64,000 nt of DNA from Pseudodesulfovibrio sp. (lineage in GTDB: Bacteria > Desulfobacterota > Desulfovibrionia > Desulfovibrionales > Desulfovibrionaceae). Shown here one piece after another: positions 34,583 through 43,823 of this stretch; position 1 is the first letter of the stretch, and the number at the start of each line of letters is the position of its first letter. Location: contig JAEINO010000006.1 of the NCBI GenBank assembly GCA_016342345.1, positions 1-64,000 on the forward strand, read 5' to 3'. Below the pieces are notes generated by a model, which was not told the DNA's origin, ran no database searches, and was given only the letters and a program-made list of their open reading frames with translations. The position numbers were made by a program, and so were the translations under genes.

Positions 34583-35110
34583 CTAAAAGGCAATCTTTTC
34601 AAGGGCGTCATCAAGCAGACTTTCAGGCGACTGCCCTGCTTGCAGGATGAAATGAAGCACGCTGTAAAAAACCGGCTCCATAACGGCCAGTCGAGCGGAC
34701 ATATCCAGCCACAACTGTTCAGCGTCGGCAATCCCTTGCCGCTCGGCAAGCCGGGAAGACAGGGTTCGTGATTCAGCCATGAGATAAAAGACCTTGCCCG
34801 CAGCATGAATGCCCACGCGAACCCCTTCATTCTCGACCAACCCATCATCAAGAACGACAATCTGCCCATTGGCACCAAGGGCCTCGACTGCATCCTCGGG
34901 ATTGACCGGGACTTGTACATTCAGACCAGTTCGTTCTGACAACAGGCCGGACAGGGCCATCCTGCCGGAACCCGCCAACCCTACAAAAATAATATTGCCG
35001 GTATTCTTCCAGGAATCGGCATAATCTTCGCGCCTTGTTCCAGTGCTGTAACTACGCCTGGCGTCGGGTTCTTCCACATCATACTGCTCTTTTATGAAAT
35101 GTTTCGTCAT
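34583..35110 (-). CDS. Shikimate kinase-like protein with degenerate P-loop
   Basis: The 175-residue product resembles shikimate kinase-type P-loop proteins from about residue 38: NIIFVGLAGSGRMALSGLLSERTG, then IVVLDDGLV and a long helical end. In the P-loop GxxGxGK[ST] the Lys is Arg50 and the Ser/Thr is Met51, so ATP hydrolysis in the usual way is unlikely. An N-terminal extension of about 35 residues (RRSYSTGTRREDY) is charged. The gene stands alone between repeat copy F and a divergent phospholipase-like gene. It may be a regulatory or binding protein derived from a kinase. Confidence 0.65.
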   Translation of the reverse strand: MTKHFIKEQYDVEEPDARRSYSTGTRREDYADSWKNTGNIIFVGLAGSGRMALSGLLSERTGLNVQVPVNPEDAVEALGANGQIVVLDDGLVENEGVRVGIHAAGKVFYLMAESRTLSSRLAERQGIADAEQLWLDMSARLAVMEPVFYSVLHFILQAGQSPESLLDDALEKIAF

Positions 35111-35198
35111 TTGTATTCCTTGATAAGACAGAGTTCACTTTTCGAATCGCATATTATCAAGTATGCTATCAGAAACGCAAACGATAAAATGGAGCACA

Positions 35199-36182
35199 AT
35201 GCCCAAAGAATTGATCCATTTCAAAATAGCTGAACGCACAGCCGAACTGCTCCAGGACACCAGATTCGCGCCATGCCTGAACACTCAGGCCCTTTTGCTC
35301 GGGTCGGTATTCCACGATGCCCTTTTCTATGGAGTGACGCCATCGGCCCGCCCTTTGGAACGATTAGCCCATGAACTGCACGGAGCGAACGGACAGGACA
35401 CGTTCACCCTGCTTCGACTCCAGGCCGAACATGCGGCGGCAGCACAAGAAAAGGAACTTCCAACAGCCCTTCTTGTGGGCATGATCTCACATGTTTTCGG
35501 CGATGCAGTCATGCACCCCATGGTCTGGCATTTCAGTGGCGACTATTACGCTGCGGACCAGAGCGAAAAATCGCGTGCCCGGCAACGACATCGCGCTCTG
35601 GAATCGCTCATGGACATGGTGGCCTGCCCGGAAATGCTCGGTCACCCCGAATATTCACTGCGCTTGATACTCAGGCATGCAAACAAAGAATTCGCAACGG
35701 GATTCCCCTTAAAAAAAATTGCCGGACTCGCTGGAATCAAGGGGAAAAAAGCCCTAAAAGAGGCTGACTCGGCATGGAGAACTTTTGCTACACTCCAATC
35801 GCTTTTCCCGATCAAATCCCTAGCGCGCAATGCATTTGCCCTGCGGCCCTATCTTCCATCATGGGCAGCGGAAATCGCCACACTTTTCTATGCCCCACAA
35901 CTCATGCTTCAAGCAGAGGCCCTTACAGGCGATATCCAATTCAGGCACCCTGTCACCGGAGAACACAGGACAACAACTCTCACAACACTCATCGATTCTG
36001 CCGCACTCCAGGCCAGCAATTTGTGCCGCTCTCTTGAAACAGCCATTTTTGATCAATCGTCCATCGATCTCCCAGAAATAGGGCCGTCCATGGATTCAGG
36101 ACTTTCCGGGGTGCCGACGCAACACATGAGCCACTACGCAAACCCTCCATTTCCAAGGCTAACGAACAAATTCCGTCCATAA
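35199..36182 (+). CDS. Zinc-dependent phospholipase C-like protein
   Basis: The 327-residue product starts MPKELIHFKIAERTAEL and has GSVFHDALFYG and GMISHVFGDAVMHPMVWH, the histidine/aspartate pattern of the zinc-dependent phospholipase C/S1-P1 nuclease-like family (PF00882). There is no signal peptide, unlike secreted bacterial phospholipase C, so an intracellular hydrolase is more likely. The start at 35199 is preferred to an ATG twelve codons upstream because TGGAGC precedes it. Substrate unknown. Confidence 0.75.
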   Translation: MPKELIHFKIAERTAELLQDTRFAPCLNTQALLLGSVFHDALFYGVTPSARPLERLAHELHGANGQDTFTLLRLQAEHAAAAQEKELPTALLVGMISHVFGDAVMHPMVWHFSGDYYAADQSEKSRARQRHRALESLMDMVACPEMLGHPEYSLRLILRHANKEFATGFPLKKIAGLAGIKGKKALKEADSAWRTFATLQSLFPIKSLARNAFALRPYLPSWAAEIATLFYAPQLMLQAEALTGDIQFRHPVTGEHRTTTLTTLIDSAALQASNLCRSLETAIFDQSSIDLPEIGPSMDSGLSGVPTQHMSHYANPPFPRLTNKFRP

Positions 36183-36249
36183 ATCCATTGTTCTGCTTGG
36201 CTAAACCGCTAAAACTTTGCTAATAATTTACAGATAAAAGGAGTTTTTT

Positions 36250-37032
36250 ATGAAAAAATACATCTTTATCGGTGTTGGGGCAGTTATTCTTGGAATCATT
36301 GCACTCATCGTCCTCGCAATTTTCAATCTCGGAGACCTTGTCAAGACGGCCACCGAAAAATACGCCCCGCAAATCACCCAAACCGAGGTTCGCCTCGGTT
36401 CGGCTGATATTTCCATCCTTTCAGGCTCCGGCACCCTTACCAAATTCTATCTTGGCAACCCCAAGGGATTCAGCATGCCCAGTGCCATGGAATGCGACAC
36501 AATACGAGTCAAAGTTGTCAAGGACTCCCTAACCTCGGACAAGATAATCATCGAGGAAATATACGTTGACGGCCCGGTGATCAGCTACGAAAAAAAAGGA
36601 AAGACCGACAACTTCCAAACCATTGTCAACAATATCAAAAGAACAGTGGCCGGAGAAAAAAAACAGGAAAAACAACAAAAGACAGCTTCCACTGAGACAG
36701 GTTCCGAAAAAACAATCCAAATCAACAACTTCATCGTGAAAAACGGCAAGATCAATCTTGGCGGATCACTGCTGAACGCCTTTGGCGACAAATCCATGGG
36801 CATAGACCTCCCCAACATCCATATCAAGGACATCGGCAAGGAAAAGGAAACTTCCCCGGCTGAAGCCTTTGCCATCATCCTCGGTGAAATGACCGGCGAT
36901 GTCGCAGGCACAGTCACCCAGGTCGGCAAACAACTCATGCAGGGAATCGGCAAAGCTCTGGAAGGAGTTGACGGCGGATCTGAATCCGTTGGCAGTGCCA
37001 TCAAGGGACTCTTCGGCGGTTCCAAGGAATAA
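36250..37032 (+). CDS. AsmA-like membrane-anchored protein
   Basis: The 260-residue product has one N-terminal membrane helix (YIFIGVGAVILGIIALIVLAIF), then a periplasmic beta-rich part: GSADISILSGSGTLTKFYLGNPKGF, then IIIEEIYVDGPVISYE, and IQINNFIVKNGKINLGG. These repeated segments fit AsmA/DUF748-type proteins that act at the envelope, possibly in lipid movement. A lysine/glutamine-rich linker (EKKQEKQQK) separates two halves. AAAGGAG precedes the ATG. It is followed by an inverted repeat. Confidence 0.65.
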   Translation: MKKYIFIGVGAVILGIIALIVLAIFNLGDLVKTATEKYAPQITQTEVRLGSADISILSGSGTLTKFYLGNPKGFSMPSAMECDTIRVKVVKDSLTSDKIIIEEIYVDGPVISYEKKGKTDNFQTIVNNIKRTVAGEKKQEKQQKTASTETGSEKTIQINNFIVKNGKINLGGSLLNAFGDKSMGIDLPNIHIKDIGKEKETSPAEAFAIILGEMTGDVAGTVTQVGKQLMQGIGKALEGVDGGSESVGSAIKGLFGGSKE

Positions 37033-37053
37033 ACCCTCTCGACAGAAAAGAAC

Positions 37054-37087
37054 CAGGGCCGCACTTCCTCATGGATGTGCGGCCCTG
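37054..37087 (+). terminator. Hairpin after the AsmA-like gene
   Basis: CAGGGCCGCAC at 37054-37064 pairs exactly with GTGCGGCCCTG at 37077-37087. There is no long U-run. It lies 20 bp after the AsmA-like stop and 60 bp before the glycosyltransferase start. Confidence 0.55.
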
Positions 37088-37149
37088 CCCATTACTATAA
37101 TATATGCCACCTTGCCTGCCTCACCCCAAATGCAGTACATGATGAACCT

Positions 37150-38832
37150 ATGACTCGCACCACTTACACTACCGAAGCCGTCAACACCCCTGACGGTCTT
37201 GCCGACATACGCATACTGATCAACGGAAAGACGTGGCATCTCTGGGGCCGCAACAGCCTGGAACGGGAAACGGATATGGCGAACAAGGTCGAACCCGGCA
37301 CCCTGCCCGTGATCATAGGGGCAGGTCTGGGTCATTGCCTGAAGTCGCTTCTGGACAAAGGCTTTCCCGTAGCCGTGGTGGACCGGGAACCGGAAATCAA
37401 TCGTGTAACCGGAGTTGCAAAAAAGTATGCAAACAATGCGAACGTCCTCTGGATTGACGACTTTTCTCCCCAAGAGGCATTGAACCGCTTGACCCAATGG
37501 CAAAAAGACAATGGCAACGCTCCGTTCTCTCCCGTCACAATCCCACTCTATCAACGCCTGGACCGCGAGTATTATGGGCCACTAACCGAAACTCTCAAAA
37601 CAAACGCCCAAGCCGATTTCTGGAGTCAGGCCCGATATCCGAAATTTCAACAAACGAAACCACGTATACTTTTTCTCGACTCAGGCTATTTCCTCTGCGG
37701 CGAAATTCTCTCTTCCCTCAAACGACTTGGCCTGGAGCATCAAAGCATCATTCTAGGCGACCGCAAAACCGGAAATCAGGATTTCATTGAAAGCATCCTG
37801 AAATCTGTCATCGACTTCAAGCCGGACTTCGTCCTGACCGTCAATCATTTCGGTATGGACCGGGACGGGAAACTTGCGGAACTTCTCTACGACCTCAATC
37901 TGCCTCTGGCCTCATGGTTCGTGGACAATCCTCACCTCATTCTCCATGACTACGCCCACCCCGGCACAACCAACACGGTCATCTTCACATTTGATGCAGG
38001 GAATATGGATGAGATGAGGGACAAAGGTTTTGAGCATGTCCATTATCTGCCCCTCGCCACAGATCCAAACCGGTTCAAACCCGGCCTCCATGGCAATGCT
38101 CCACCTGAATGGGCAAGCAATGTTTCTTTCGTTGGAAATTCAATGATCGGGCCTGTCTCCAGATGCCTGAACGATGCAAATCTTCCAGCCGTCCTGCGCA
38201 ATGAATACACGGCTGTGGCCAGGGAATTCGGCGAGTCCGGCGAAACCCGCATCATCCGATTCCTTGAAGCCTCTCAGCCCGAATGGCTTACCGTGATCAA
38301 TGCACTCCCCACTCAGGAAAACAGGCTGGCACTGGAATCCCTGCTCACCTGGGAAGCCACTCGACAATACAGACTCAACTGCGTGCAAAAGATTCTCGAA
38401 TTCTCACCACTCATCGTCGGCGACACAGGCTGGAAAGATCAACTCGGAGAAACTGGCAACTGGCGGCATCTTTCGCCTCTTGATTATTACGAAGACCTGC
38501 CCCGATTCTATCCGATGTCCCGAATCAACTTCAACTGCACCAGTCGGCAGATGATCGGCGCGGTCAATCAACGGGTCTTTGATGTCCCGGCCTGCGGTGG
38601 ATTCGTCCTCACCGATCATCGCCAACAGATAGAAAACCTCTTCGACCTCGAAACCGAAGCTGTCGTGTATCATGAAACTGACGAAATCCCCGACCTGATC
38701 AAAAAATATCTGACCGATAAAAATAGCAGGGATGCAATTATTACCGCCGCCAGGAAACGCATCACGGCAGAACACACCTATGAAATTCGCCTAAAAAAGA
38801 TGATCGGCATCATGCGAAAATCATTCACATAA
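37150..38832 (+). CDS. CgeB-like glycosyltransferase
   Basis: The 560-residue product has an N-terminal domain with [18 protein letters not shown] (Rossmann-like) and a C-terminal GT-B-type region. [19 protein letters not shown] opens the DUF3880-like part, followed by [25 protein letters not shown] and the donor-site [18 protein letters not shown], typical of CgeB/Glyco_trans_1_2 proteins. It is placed directly upstream of fliC, and such genes beside flagellin usually glycosylate it. The start at 37150 fits the family but has no strong ribosome site; an upstream extension of 25 codons is possible. Confidence 0.78.
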   Translation: MTRTTYTTEAVNTPDGLADIRILINGKTWHLWGRNSLERETDMANKVEPGTLPVIIGAGLGHCLKSLLDKGFPVAVVDREPEINRVTGVAKKYANNANVLWIDDFSPQEALNRLTQWQKDNGNAPFSPVTIPLYQRLDREYYGPLTETLKTNAQADFWSQARYPKFQQTKPRILFLDSGYFLCGEILSSLKRLGLEHQSIILGDRKTGNQDFIESILKSVIDFKPDFVLTVNHFGMDRDGKLAELLYDLNLPLASWFVDNPHLILHDYAHPGTTNTVIFTFDAGNMDEMRDKGFEHVHYLPLATDPNRFKPGLHGNAPPEWASNVSFVGNSMIGPVSRCLNDANLPAVLRNEYTAVAREFGESGETRIIRFLEASQPEWLTVINALPTQENRLALESLLTWEATRQYRLNCVQKILEFSPLIVGDTGWKDQLGETGNWRHLSPLDYYEDLPRFYPMSRINFNCTSRQMIGAVNQRVFDVPACGGFVLTDHRQQIENLFDLETEAVVYHETDEIPDLIKKYLTDKNSRDAIITAARKRITAEHTYEIRLKKMIGIMRKSFT

Positions 38833-39007
38833 AGATATCACTAACACCTTGATACAATTTACCTTTTCTTAATCTTCCCTTATATACTTCCTTCCTTTTT
38901 TCGACGCATCCCAACCCTTGTGGAAGCGAACGATATCCTTGAATTACATGCAGCTATTCCTGCTCCATCCTCCTCGTATCTTGAACAAAAAAAACAATAA
39001 AGAAACC

Positions 39008-39034
39008 TAAAGTTTTCTCACCACCTGTCGATGA
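39008..39034 (+). promoter_or_regulatory. Sigma-28 (FliA) promoter of fliC
   Basis: TAAAGTTT at 39008-39015, eleven bases, then GTCGATGA at 39027-39034. This is close to the known sigma-28 consensus TAAAGTTT-N11-GCCGATAA. It lies about 90 bp before the fliC start, as expected for a late flagellar gene. Confidence 0.88.
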
Positions 39035-39126
39035 GTAGATCAACAAGCAAATGTTTTACCCGGCAAACAACACAGTCGGGAAGACAACCTAGGCAAGGAA
39101 GCCGAAACAGTTTCAAGGAGGAAATT

Positions 39127-40011
39127 ATGTCTCTGATTATTAACCACAACATGCTGGCCATGAACTCTGCTCGCAACTTGAGCAGCTCCTTCGGGGCCCT
39201 TTCAACATCAACCCGCCGTCTCTCCTCTGGCCTGCGAATCGGTCAAGCTTCGGACGATGCCGCTGGTCTGGCCGTTCGAGAGTTGATGCGTGCAGACGTC
39301 AGTTCCCTGCAGCAGGGTATTCGTAACGCCAACGATGCTATTTCTCTCATCCAGACAGCTGATGGTGCCCTCGGCGTTATCGATGAAAAGCTGATCCGTA
39401 TGAAGGAACTGGCAATGCAGGCTTCCACGGGTACCTACAGCTCTGACCAGCGTTTGATCATCGACTCCGAGTATCAGGCCATGGCTTCGGAAATTACTCG
39501 TATCGCCAACTCCACTGACTTCAACGGCATCCACTTGCTCAACGGAAATCTCTCCGGCACGCATGACGGTTCCGGCCTGACCTCCGCTGGTCAGTTGAAG
39601 GTCCATTTTGGTACCGGCAACGACTGCTCAGAAGATTACTACTACATCCAGATCAACACCGCGACTGCATCCGCACTCGGCGTTGGCCTCGGTGCCGGAT
39701 CAGGCAGCGGAGCATCCATCTCCACCCAGGCTTTGGCTCAGGCTTCTCTGGATGTCCTCCAGAACGCCATTATCTCCAAGGATAAGATCCGCGCCAACCT
39801 CGGAGCCTTGCAAAACAGACTGGAAAACACCGTTACCGTTCTGGAAATCCAGGCCGAAAACGTCCAGGCTGCTGAATCTCGCATCTCCGACGTTGATGTC
39901 GCAACCGAGATGACCGAGTTCGTGAAGAACCAGATCAAGACACAGGCAGCAGTCTCCATGCTGTCACAGGCCAACTCTCTGCCGAGAATGGCTCTGTCCC
40001 TGATCGGTTAG
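39127..40011 (+). CDS. fliC: Flagellin
   Basis: Filament subunit of 294 aa. The conserved D0/D1 N-terminus (SLIINHNMLAMNSARNLS, then RLSSGLRIGQASDDAAGLAV) and C-terminus (ESRISDVDVATEMTEFVKNQ, then SLPRMALSLIG) are intact. The central variable part is short, with a glycine/serine-rich loop (GLGAGSGSGAS), giving a compact flagellin. The start at 39127 is set by AAGGAGGAAATT, a very strong ribosome site. Transcription is from the sigma-28 promoter upstream and ends at a hairpin before fliD. Confidence 0.97.
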   Translation: MSLIINHNMLAMNSARNLSSSFGALSTSTRRLSSGLRIGQASDDAAGLAVRELMRADVSSLQQGIRNANDAISLIQTADGALGVIDEKLIRMKELAMQASTGTYSSDQRLIIDSEYQAMASEITRIANSTDFNGIHLLNGNLSGTHDGSGLTSAGQLKVHFGTGNDCSEDYYYIQINTATASALGVGLGAGSGSGASISTQALAQASLDVLQNAIISKDKIRANLGALQNRLENTVTVLEIQAENVQAAESRISDVDVATEMTEFVKNQIKTQAAVSMLSQANSLPRMALSLIG

Positions 40012-40043
40012 TCCTGATCAGAATCGCATAAGTGCGAGTATTT

Positions 40044-40075
40044 GGCCGGGCTTCCCCAGGGGAGTCCGGCCCTTT
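40044..40075 (+). terminator. Terminator of fliC
   Basis: GGCCGGGCTTCCCC and GGGGAGTCCGGCC pair through about 12 bases with G-U wobbles and are followed by CTTTG. It separates fliC from the sigma-54 promoter of fliD. Confidence 0.75.
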
Positions 40076-40104
40076 GATTTCAAGGCGTCTGAGGCAACTT
40101 GAAA

Positions 40105-40120
40105 TGGCACCAGGATTGCA
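40105..40120 (+). promoter_or_regulatory. Sigma-54 promoter of fliD-fliS
   Basis: TGGCACCAGGATTGCA matches the -24/-12 consensus TGGCAC-N5-TTGCA exactly. It is 55 bp before the fliD start. Sigma-54 control of middle flagellar genes is common. An activator of the FlrC/NtrC type would be needed and is not in the window. Confidence 0.85.
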
Positions 40121-40174
40121 AGTATGGTGGCGACCCAATAAAAACGGGAAAAATGTTCCGCATAGGGAAAAGCC

Positions 40175-41872
40175 ATGGCAGAAAGTACATTAACATCCGG
40201 CGCAATCAATTTTGCGGGTCTTGGAAACGGAACCGACTTCAATGCTCTCATTGACGGGTTGGTCAAAGTTGAAAAGAATCGCGTCATACGCCTGCAGAAT
40301 TGGAAAGCCTCCTGGGAAACCAAGGACACCCAATTCAAGTTACTCAACACCCAGATGCTCTCCCTGAAGACAGCTCTGGAAGGCTTTGACACCATGAATG
40401 AGTTCATGAGCAAGGCTGTCACCAGCACCAACACCTCCATGCTCACCGCAGTTGCAGGCAGCACTGCCCAGGAAGCAAGCCATACCATCGAGATTGGTCA
40501 ACTTGCGTCCAATGACGTCCACATCACGGCATCAGGAGCCAGCTCCCTGAGTTCGTCGATCACCAGTAGCACGACATCCTTCACCTATTCCTATGGCGGC
40601 GAAAGTTTCACCCTGAGCAATATTTCAGCTGGCACGACTCTGGAAGGTTTTGTCAACATCATCAACAACCATCCGGACTCACGAAACAACATCCGCGCAT
40701 CAACCATTTTCGATGGATCGGTCTACCATCTTCAGTTGACCGGGCGTGATCTGGGAGACAACCACCAGTTGGTCATTTCCAACGCGGGCGACATCATTTT
40801 CAACGGCTCTGATTTCAACGAAACCCAGAATGCCGAGAATTCCCAAATCAAGGTCAATGGTTTTCCATCTGCCGGTGGAGGCTGGATCGAACGATCAAGC
40901 AACACCATAGATGATGTCATCGAAGGCATTACACTCAACCTGCATGATGCGGACTCTGGAACAACCATAAATCTCAACATTGTCACTGACCTCTCCAAGG
41001 TCAAATCCAATGTTCAGACATTTGTCGATGCAATCAATGTTATCCGCAAACAGATCAAGGCAATCACCAGCGTTGACGAAGATGGAAAGGGCTCAATCCT
41101 AACCGGCAACTATGGTGTGGATATCGTGTCACAAAAGATCCGAAACCTCACAGCCGACATGGGTCTCGGTTTCGCGTACTACGACGAAGACACCTTGACC
41201 GGGGACAAGTATTCCTCCCTGTCGCAATTGGGCATCATGACTGACGCCGAAGAAGGGTCCATCTCCTACGGCCTTCTAAAAATCGATTACGAGGCCCTCG
41301 ACAAGGCGTTGAAAGACGACCCCATGGGCGTAGCTGAACTCTTTGCCGCCAAAAATATCGGCGAAAGCCAGTCTTCTGATTTCACCTACACCTCACTCAT
41401 TGAAGGGACCACCAAGGCCGGACTGTATGATGTTGAAATCGTCAGCGACGGAACCAGCATCACCAGCGCCACAATCAATGGGGAACCAGCCAAGGTTTCG
41501 GGATGGGGAATCACCGGAATATCAGGAGACGCCCTGGGTCTCGGCATCCGTCTGGATAATACCTCTGCCGGCACATATTCAGGCAAGGTTTCGATCAAGA
41601 CTGGCAAAGCCGGAGAAATGATCGAGGAACTCACGGACCTGACCAAGCCATACAACAAATACACGTACGAAGGCGGCCCCATGGCCGTCTTGCGAGACAA
41701 CTACAGCGATATCATGGACTCCATCGACAAGAAAATCGAATACGAAAACACGAGAATCACGAAGATGGAAAAGACCATGCGCCTCAAATTTGCACGCCTC
41801 GATGCCCTGCTCGGTCAATATCAACTCCAGCAGGGACAACTCGAATCGTCGATTGCACAACTCTCAACGTAA
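40175..41872 (+). CDS. fliD: Flagellar hook-associated protein 2 (filament cap)
   Basis: Forms the filament cap that assembles flagellin. The 565-residue product starts with INFAGLGNGTDFNALIDGLVKVEKNRV, the FliD N-terminal domain, has the middle SHTIEIGQLASNDVHI segment, and ends in a coiled coil (ENTRITKMEKTMRLKFARL, then GQYQLQQGQLESSIAQLST) typical of FliD_C. It lies behind a sigma-54 promoter, and fliS follows after 20 bp with its own strong ribosome site. Confidence 0.95.
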   Translation: MAESTLTSGAINFAGLGNGTDFNALIDGLVKVEKNRVIRLQNWKASWETKDTQFKLLNTQMLSLKTALEGFDTMNEFMSKAVTSTNTSMLTAVAGSTAQEASHTIEIGQLASNDVHITASGASSLSSSITSSTTSFTYSYGGESFTLSNISAGTTLEGFVNIINNHPDSRNNIRASTIFDGSVYHLQLTGRDLGDNHQLVISNAGDIIFNGSDFNETQNAENSQIKVNGFPSAGGGWIERSSNTIDDVIEGITLNLHDADSGTTINLNIVTDLSKVKSNVQTFVDAINVIRKQIKAITSVDEDGKGSILTGNYGVDIVSQKIRNLTADMGLGFAYYDEDTLTGDKYSSLSQLGIMTDAEEGSISYGLLKIDYEALDKALKDDPMGVAELFAAKNIGESQSSDFTYTSLIEGTTKAGLYDVEIVSDGTSITSATINGEPAKVSGWGITGISGDALGLGIRLDNTSAGTYSGKVSIKTGKAGEMIEELTDLTKPYNKYTYEGGPMAVLRDNYSDIMDSIDKKIEYENTRITKMEKTMRLKFARLDALLGQYQLQQGQLESSIAQLST

Positions 41873-41892
41873 CAGATTAGGAGGATATATAC

Positions 41893-42531
41893 ATGGCCAA
41901 CCCCGCCAGGGCCTACCTCACGACTCAGGTCGAAACCACTACCCAGGGTGAACTGCTGATCATGCTCTACGAAGCAGCGATCAAATTTCTCAAACGTGCC
42001 AAAATCGAAATCGACAACAAGGATTACGCAAAAAAGGGCATATACATATCAAAGGCCATGGCAATCATTCATGAATTAGCCGAATGCCTGAACAAGGAAA
42101 AGGGCGGGGATATCACCCCCAAACTCAGTCAGTTGTACCTGTTCTGCACCACCCAGTTGGTAAAAGCCAACATCCGCCTGGACAACAAGATGATCGATGA
42201 AGTCATCAACATTCTGGACGGCTTGCGCTCCGCATATGCCCAGATTGTTCCTATATATGAGGGCAAGACCGCTCCTGCCGGAGTTCAAGCCCCGATACCA
42301 CCGCAACCGGTATTACAGGTGCCAACACCCAAGCCGGCTGCACCACAGCAGCCGAGTAGCCAGACGCCGACTCAGCAGACAAAATCCCAAAATCAAGTTG
42401 CAGAACCAACGATCGGGAAAGAGAATAAAACAACAGCACCGCTACAACCAGTTCCACCGGTAAAACCACGCACGGCAGCCAATGCCGCCAGATTCCGCGC
42501 AGCCAATGCGTATACCAACGCCAACCGCTAA
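41893..42531 (+). CDS. fliS: Flagellin export chaperone FliS with Pro/Gln-rich tail
   Basis: The first about 125 residues are a normal FliS: RAYLTTQVETTTQGELLIMLYEAAI at the start and KANIRLDNKMIDEVINILDGLR later, the four-helix bundle that binds the flagellin C-terminus. FliS proteins usually end near 130 residues. This one runs to 212, with a disordered tail rich in Pro, Gln, Thr and Ala (PIPPQPVLQVPTPKPAAPQQ). The tail keeps the frame and codon style. AGGAGGATATATAC precedes the ATG. It shares the fliD transcript. Confidence 0.9.
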   Translation: MANPARAYLTTQVETTTQGELLIMLYEAAIKFLKRAKIEIDNKDYAKKGIYISKAMAIIHELAECLNKEKGGDITPKLSQLYLFCTTQLVKANIRLDNKMIDEVINILDGLRSAYAQIVPIYEGKTAPAGVQAPIPPQPVLQVPTPKPAAPQQPSSQTPTQQTKSQNQVAEPTIGKENKTTAPLQPVPPVKPRTAANAARFRAANAYTNANR

Positions 42532-42534
42532 CGG

Positions 42535-42636
42535 ACCGTCAGAAGGACACCACCTGTTCTGTTGTTACAAAAGGCTCAAATCTTGATGGCACATCGCCAT
42601 CAGGTTCTTCTTGTGTCTGACGTCCGGCACTTCCAA
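42535..42636. repeat. Inverted repeat region after fliS
   Basis: CGTCAGA near 42538 is complementary to TCTGACG near 42616, enclosing a perfect TGATGGC-ACATC-GCCATCA hairpin near 42585. The stretch GTTGTTACAAAAGGCTCAAATCTTGATGG vaguely recalls the repeat family (GTTGCTAC...TCAAA), but the core is not conserved. It could be a terminator for fliD-fliS or a decayed element. Confidence 0.35.
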
Positions 42637-42749
42637 ACGGCCAAAAATGATCTACTCAGACAAACTTGACTCATCCAGGGCCAATTTCCTTTTGCCGACA
42701 GATCACTGGACATATTTACAACACACTCTGCTTATGTCACCTTTCGCCC

Positions 42750-43823
42750 ATGTCTGATTCCCCTGTCCGCATTCTTCATGTTGCCAACTCCCTTGGACTT
42801 GGTGGCACTGAAAAAGTACTGCAACTTTTTGTCACCAATCTGGATAAAACCCGATTTCTTCCGGCTGTTTACAGTCCGAAAGATGGCGAACGCGGTCCTC
42901 AGATCCGCTCCATGGGAATCGACACCTTCATCGGCTCTGAACTTCTTGACGTTCTCATTCGTTTTCAACCACATATCGTTCATATCCACCGGGCCGGCTG
43001 GACCGAACCGGAACTTCTCAAACCAATGAAGCGATCCGGAACCCCGGTGGTGGTTGAAACCAACGTCTTTGGACGACACGATCCAAGTCAATCTGCGGCA
43101 ATCATTGATCGCACGCTGTTCGTTTCTTCTTTTTGCATGGACCGATTTGCCCGAACCACCGGGATCAGCCCGGAATCTCCCCGCTACTCCGTCCTGTACA
43201 ATCCCGTGGACACGGATTTTTTCAAAACAATGACACGTACGGACAGAGATTTTTCCAAGCCTGTTGCAGGACGCATCTCACGCGCCGATCCTGGCAAATG
43301 GTCCCGCCTTGCCCTGGACATCCTGCCCATCCTTGCCCGCGATATTCCCGACTTCAAATACCATGTCATCGGAGGTACCCCCGAGGCCCATGATTTCGTA
43401 CACGCCCACGGCCTGAATCAAACGGTCGTATTCCACGATCCGGTCGCGACCGACAAGGATATAGCCACATTCCTTGATGAGGTCTCTGTTCTTGCCCATG
43501 CCAACGACACCGGCGAATCCTTCGGACTGGTCATTGCCGAGGCCATGGCCTGCGGACTACCGGTTGTTACCCACCCATGCGAAGGCCTGAAAGACAATGC
43601 CCAACTGGAACTGGTCGACCATCAGATCACAGGATTGATTGCAAACACCACTGAAGAGTATGCTGGTGCCATGAAATATCTTTTTTCCCACCCCGAAGAA
43701 GCCCGACGCATGGGGCAGGCTGGCCGTGATAAAAGTGCCAGACTCTACCGCGCCCAGACTGTCACCCGGAAACTCGAATCCATCTACAATGAACTTCTCG
43801 ACCTCAAAGGAATCATCATATGA
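42750..43823 (+). CDS. Glycosyltransferase family 4
   Basis: GT-B fold transferase of 357 aa: RILHVANSLGLGGTEKVLQLF at the start is the GT4 acceptor-side glycine loop, and GESFGLVIAEAMACGLPVVTHP near residue 260 is the donor-nucleotide EX7E motif. It probably transfers a sugar to a flagellin or surface glycan, given its place after fliS and next to another glycosyltransferase. The ATG at 42750 fits the family, but no ribosome site is visible. Its stop overlaps the next start by four bases. Confidence 0.82.
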   Translation: MSDSPVRILHVANSLGLGGTEKVLQLFVTNLDKTRFLPAVYSPKDGERGPQIRSMGIDTFIGSELLDVLIRFQPHIVHIHRAGWTEPELLKPMKRSGTPVVVETNVFGRHDPSQSAAIIDRTLFVSSFCMDRFARTTGISPESPRYSVLYNPVDTDFFKTMTRTDRDFSKPVAGRISRADPGKWSRLALDILPILARDIPDFKYHVIGGTPEAHDFVHAHGLNQTVVFHDPVATDKDIATFLDEVSVLAHANDTGESFGLVIAEAMACGLPVVTHPCEGLKDNAQLELVDHQITGLIANTTEEYAGAMKYLFSHPEEARRMGQAGRDKSARLYRAQTVTRKLESIYNELLDLKGIII

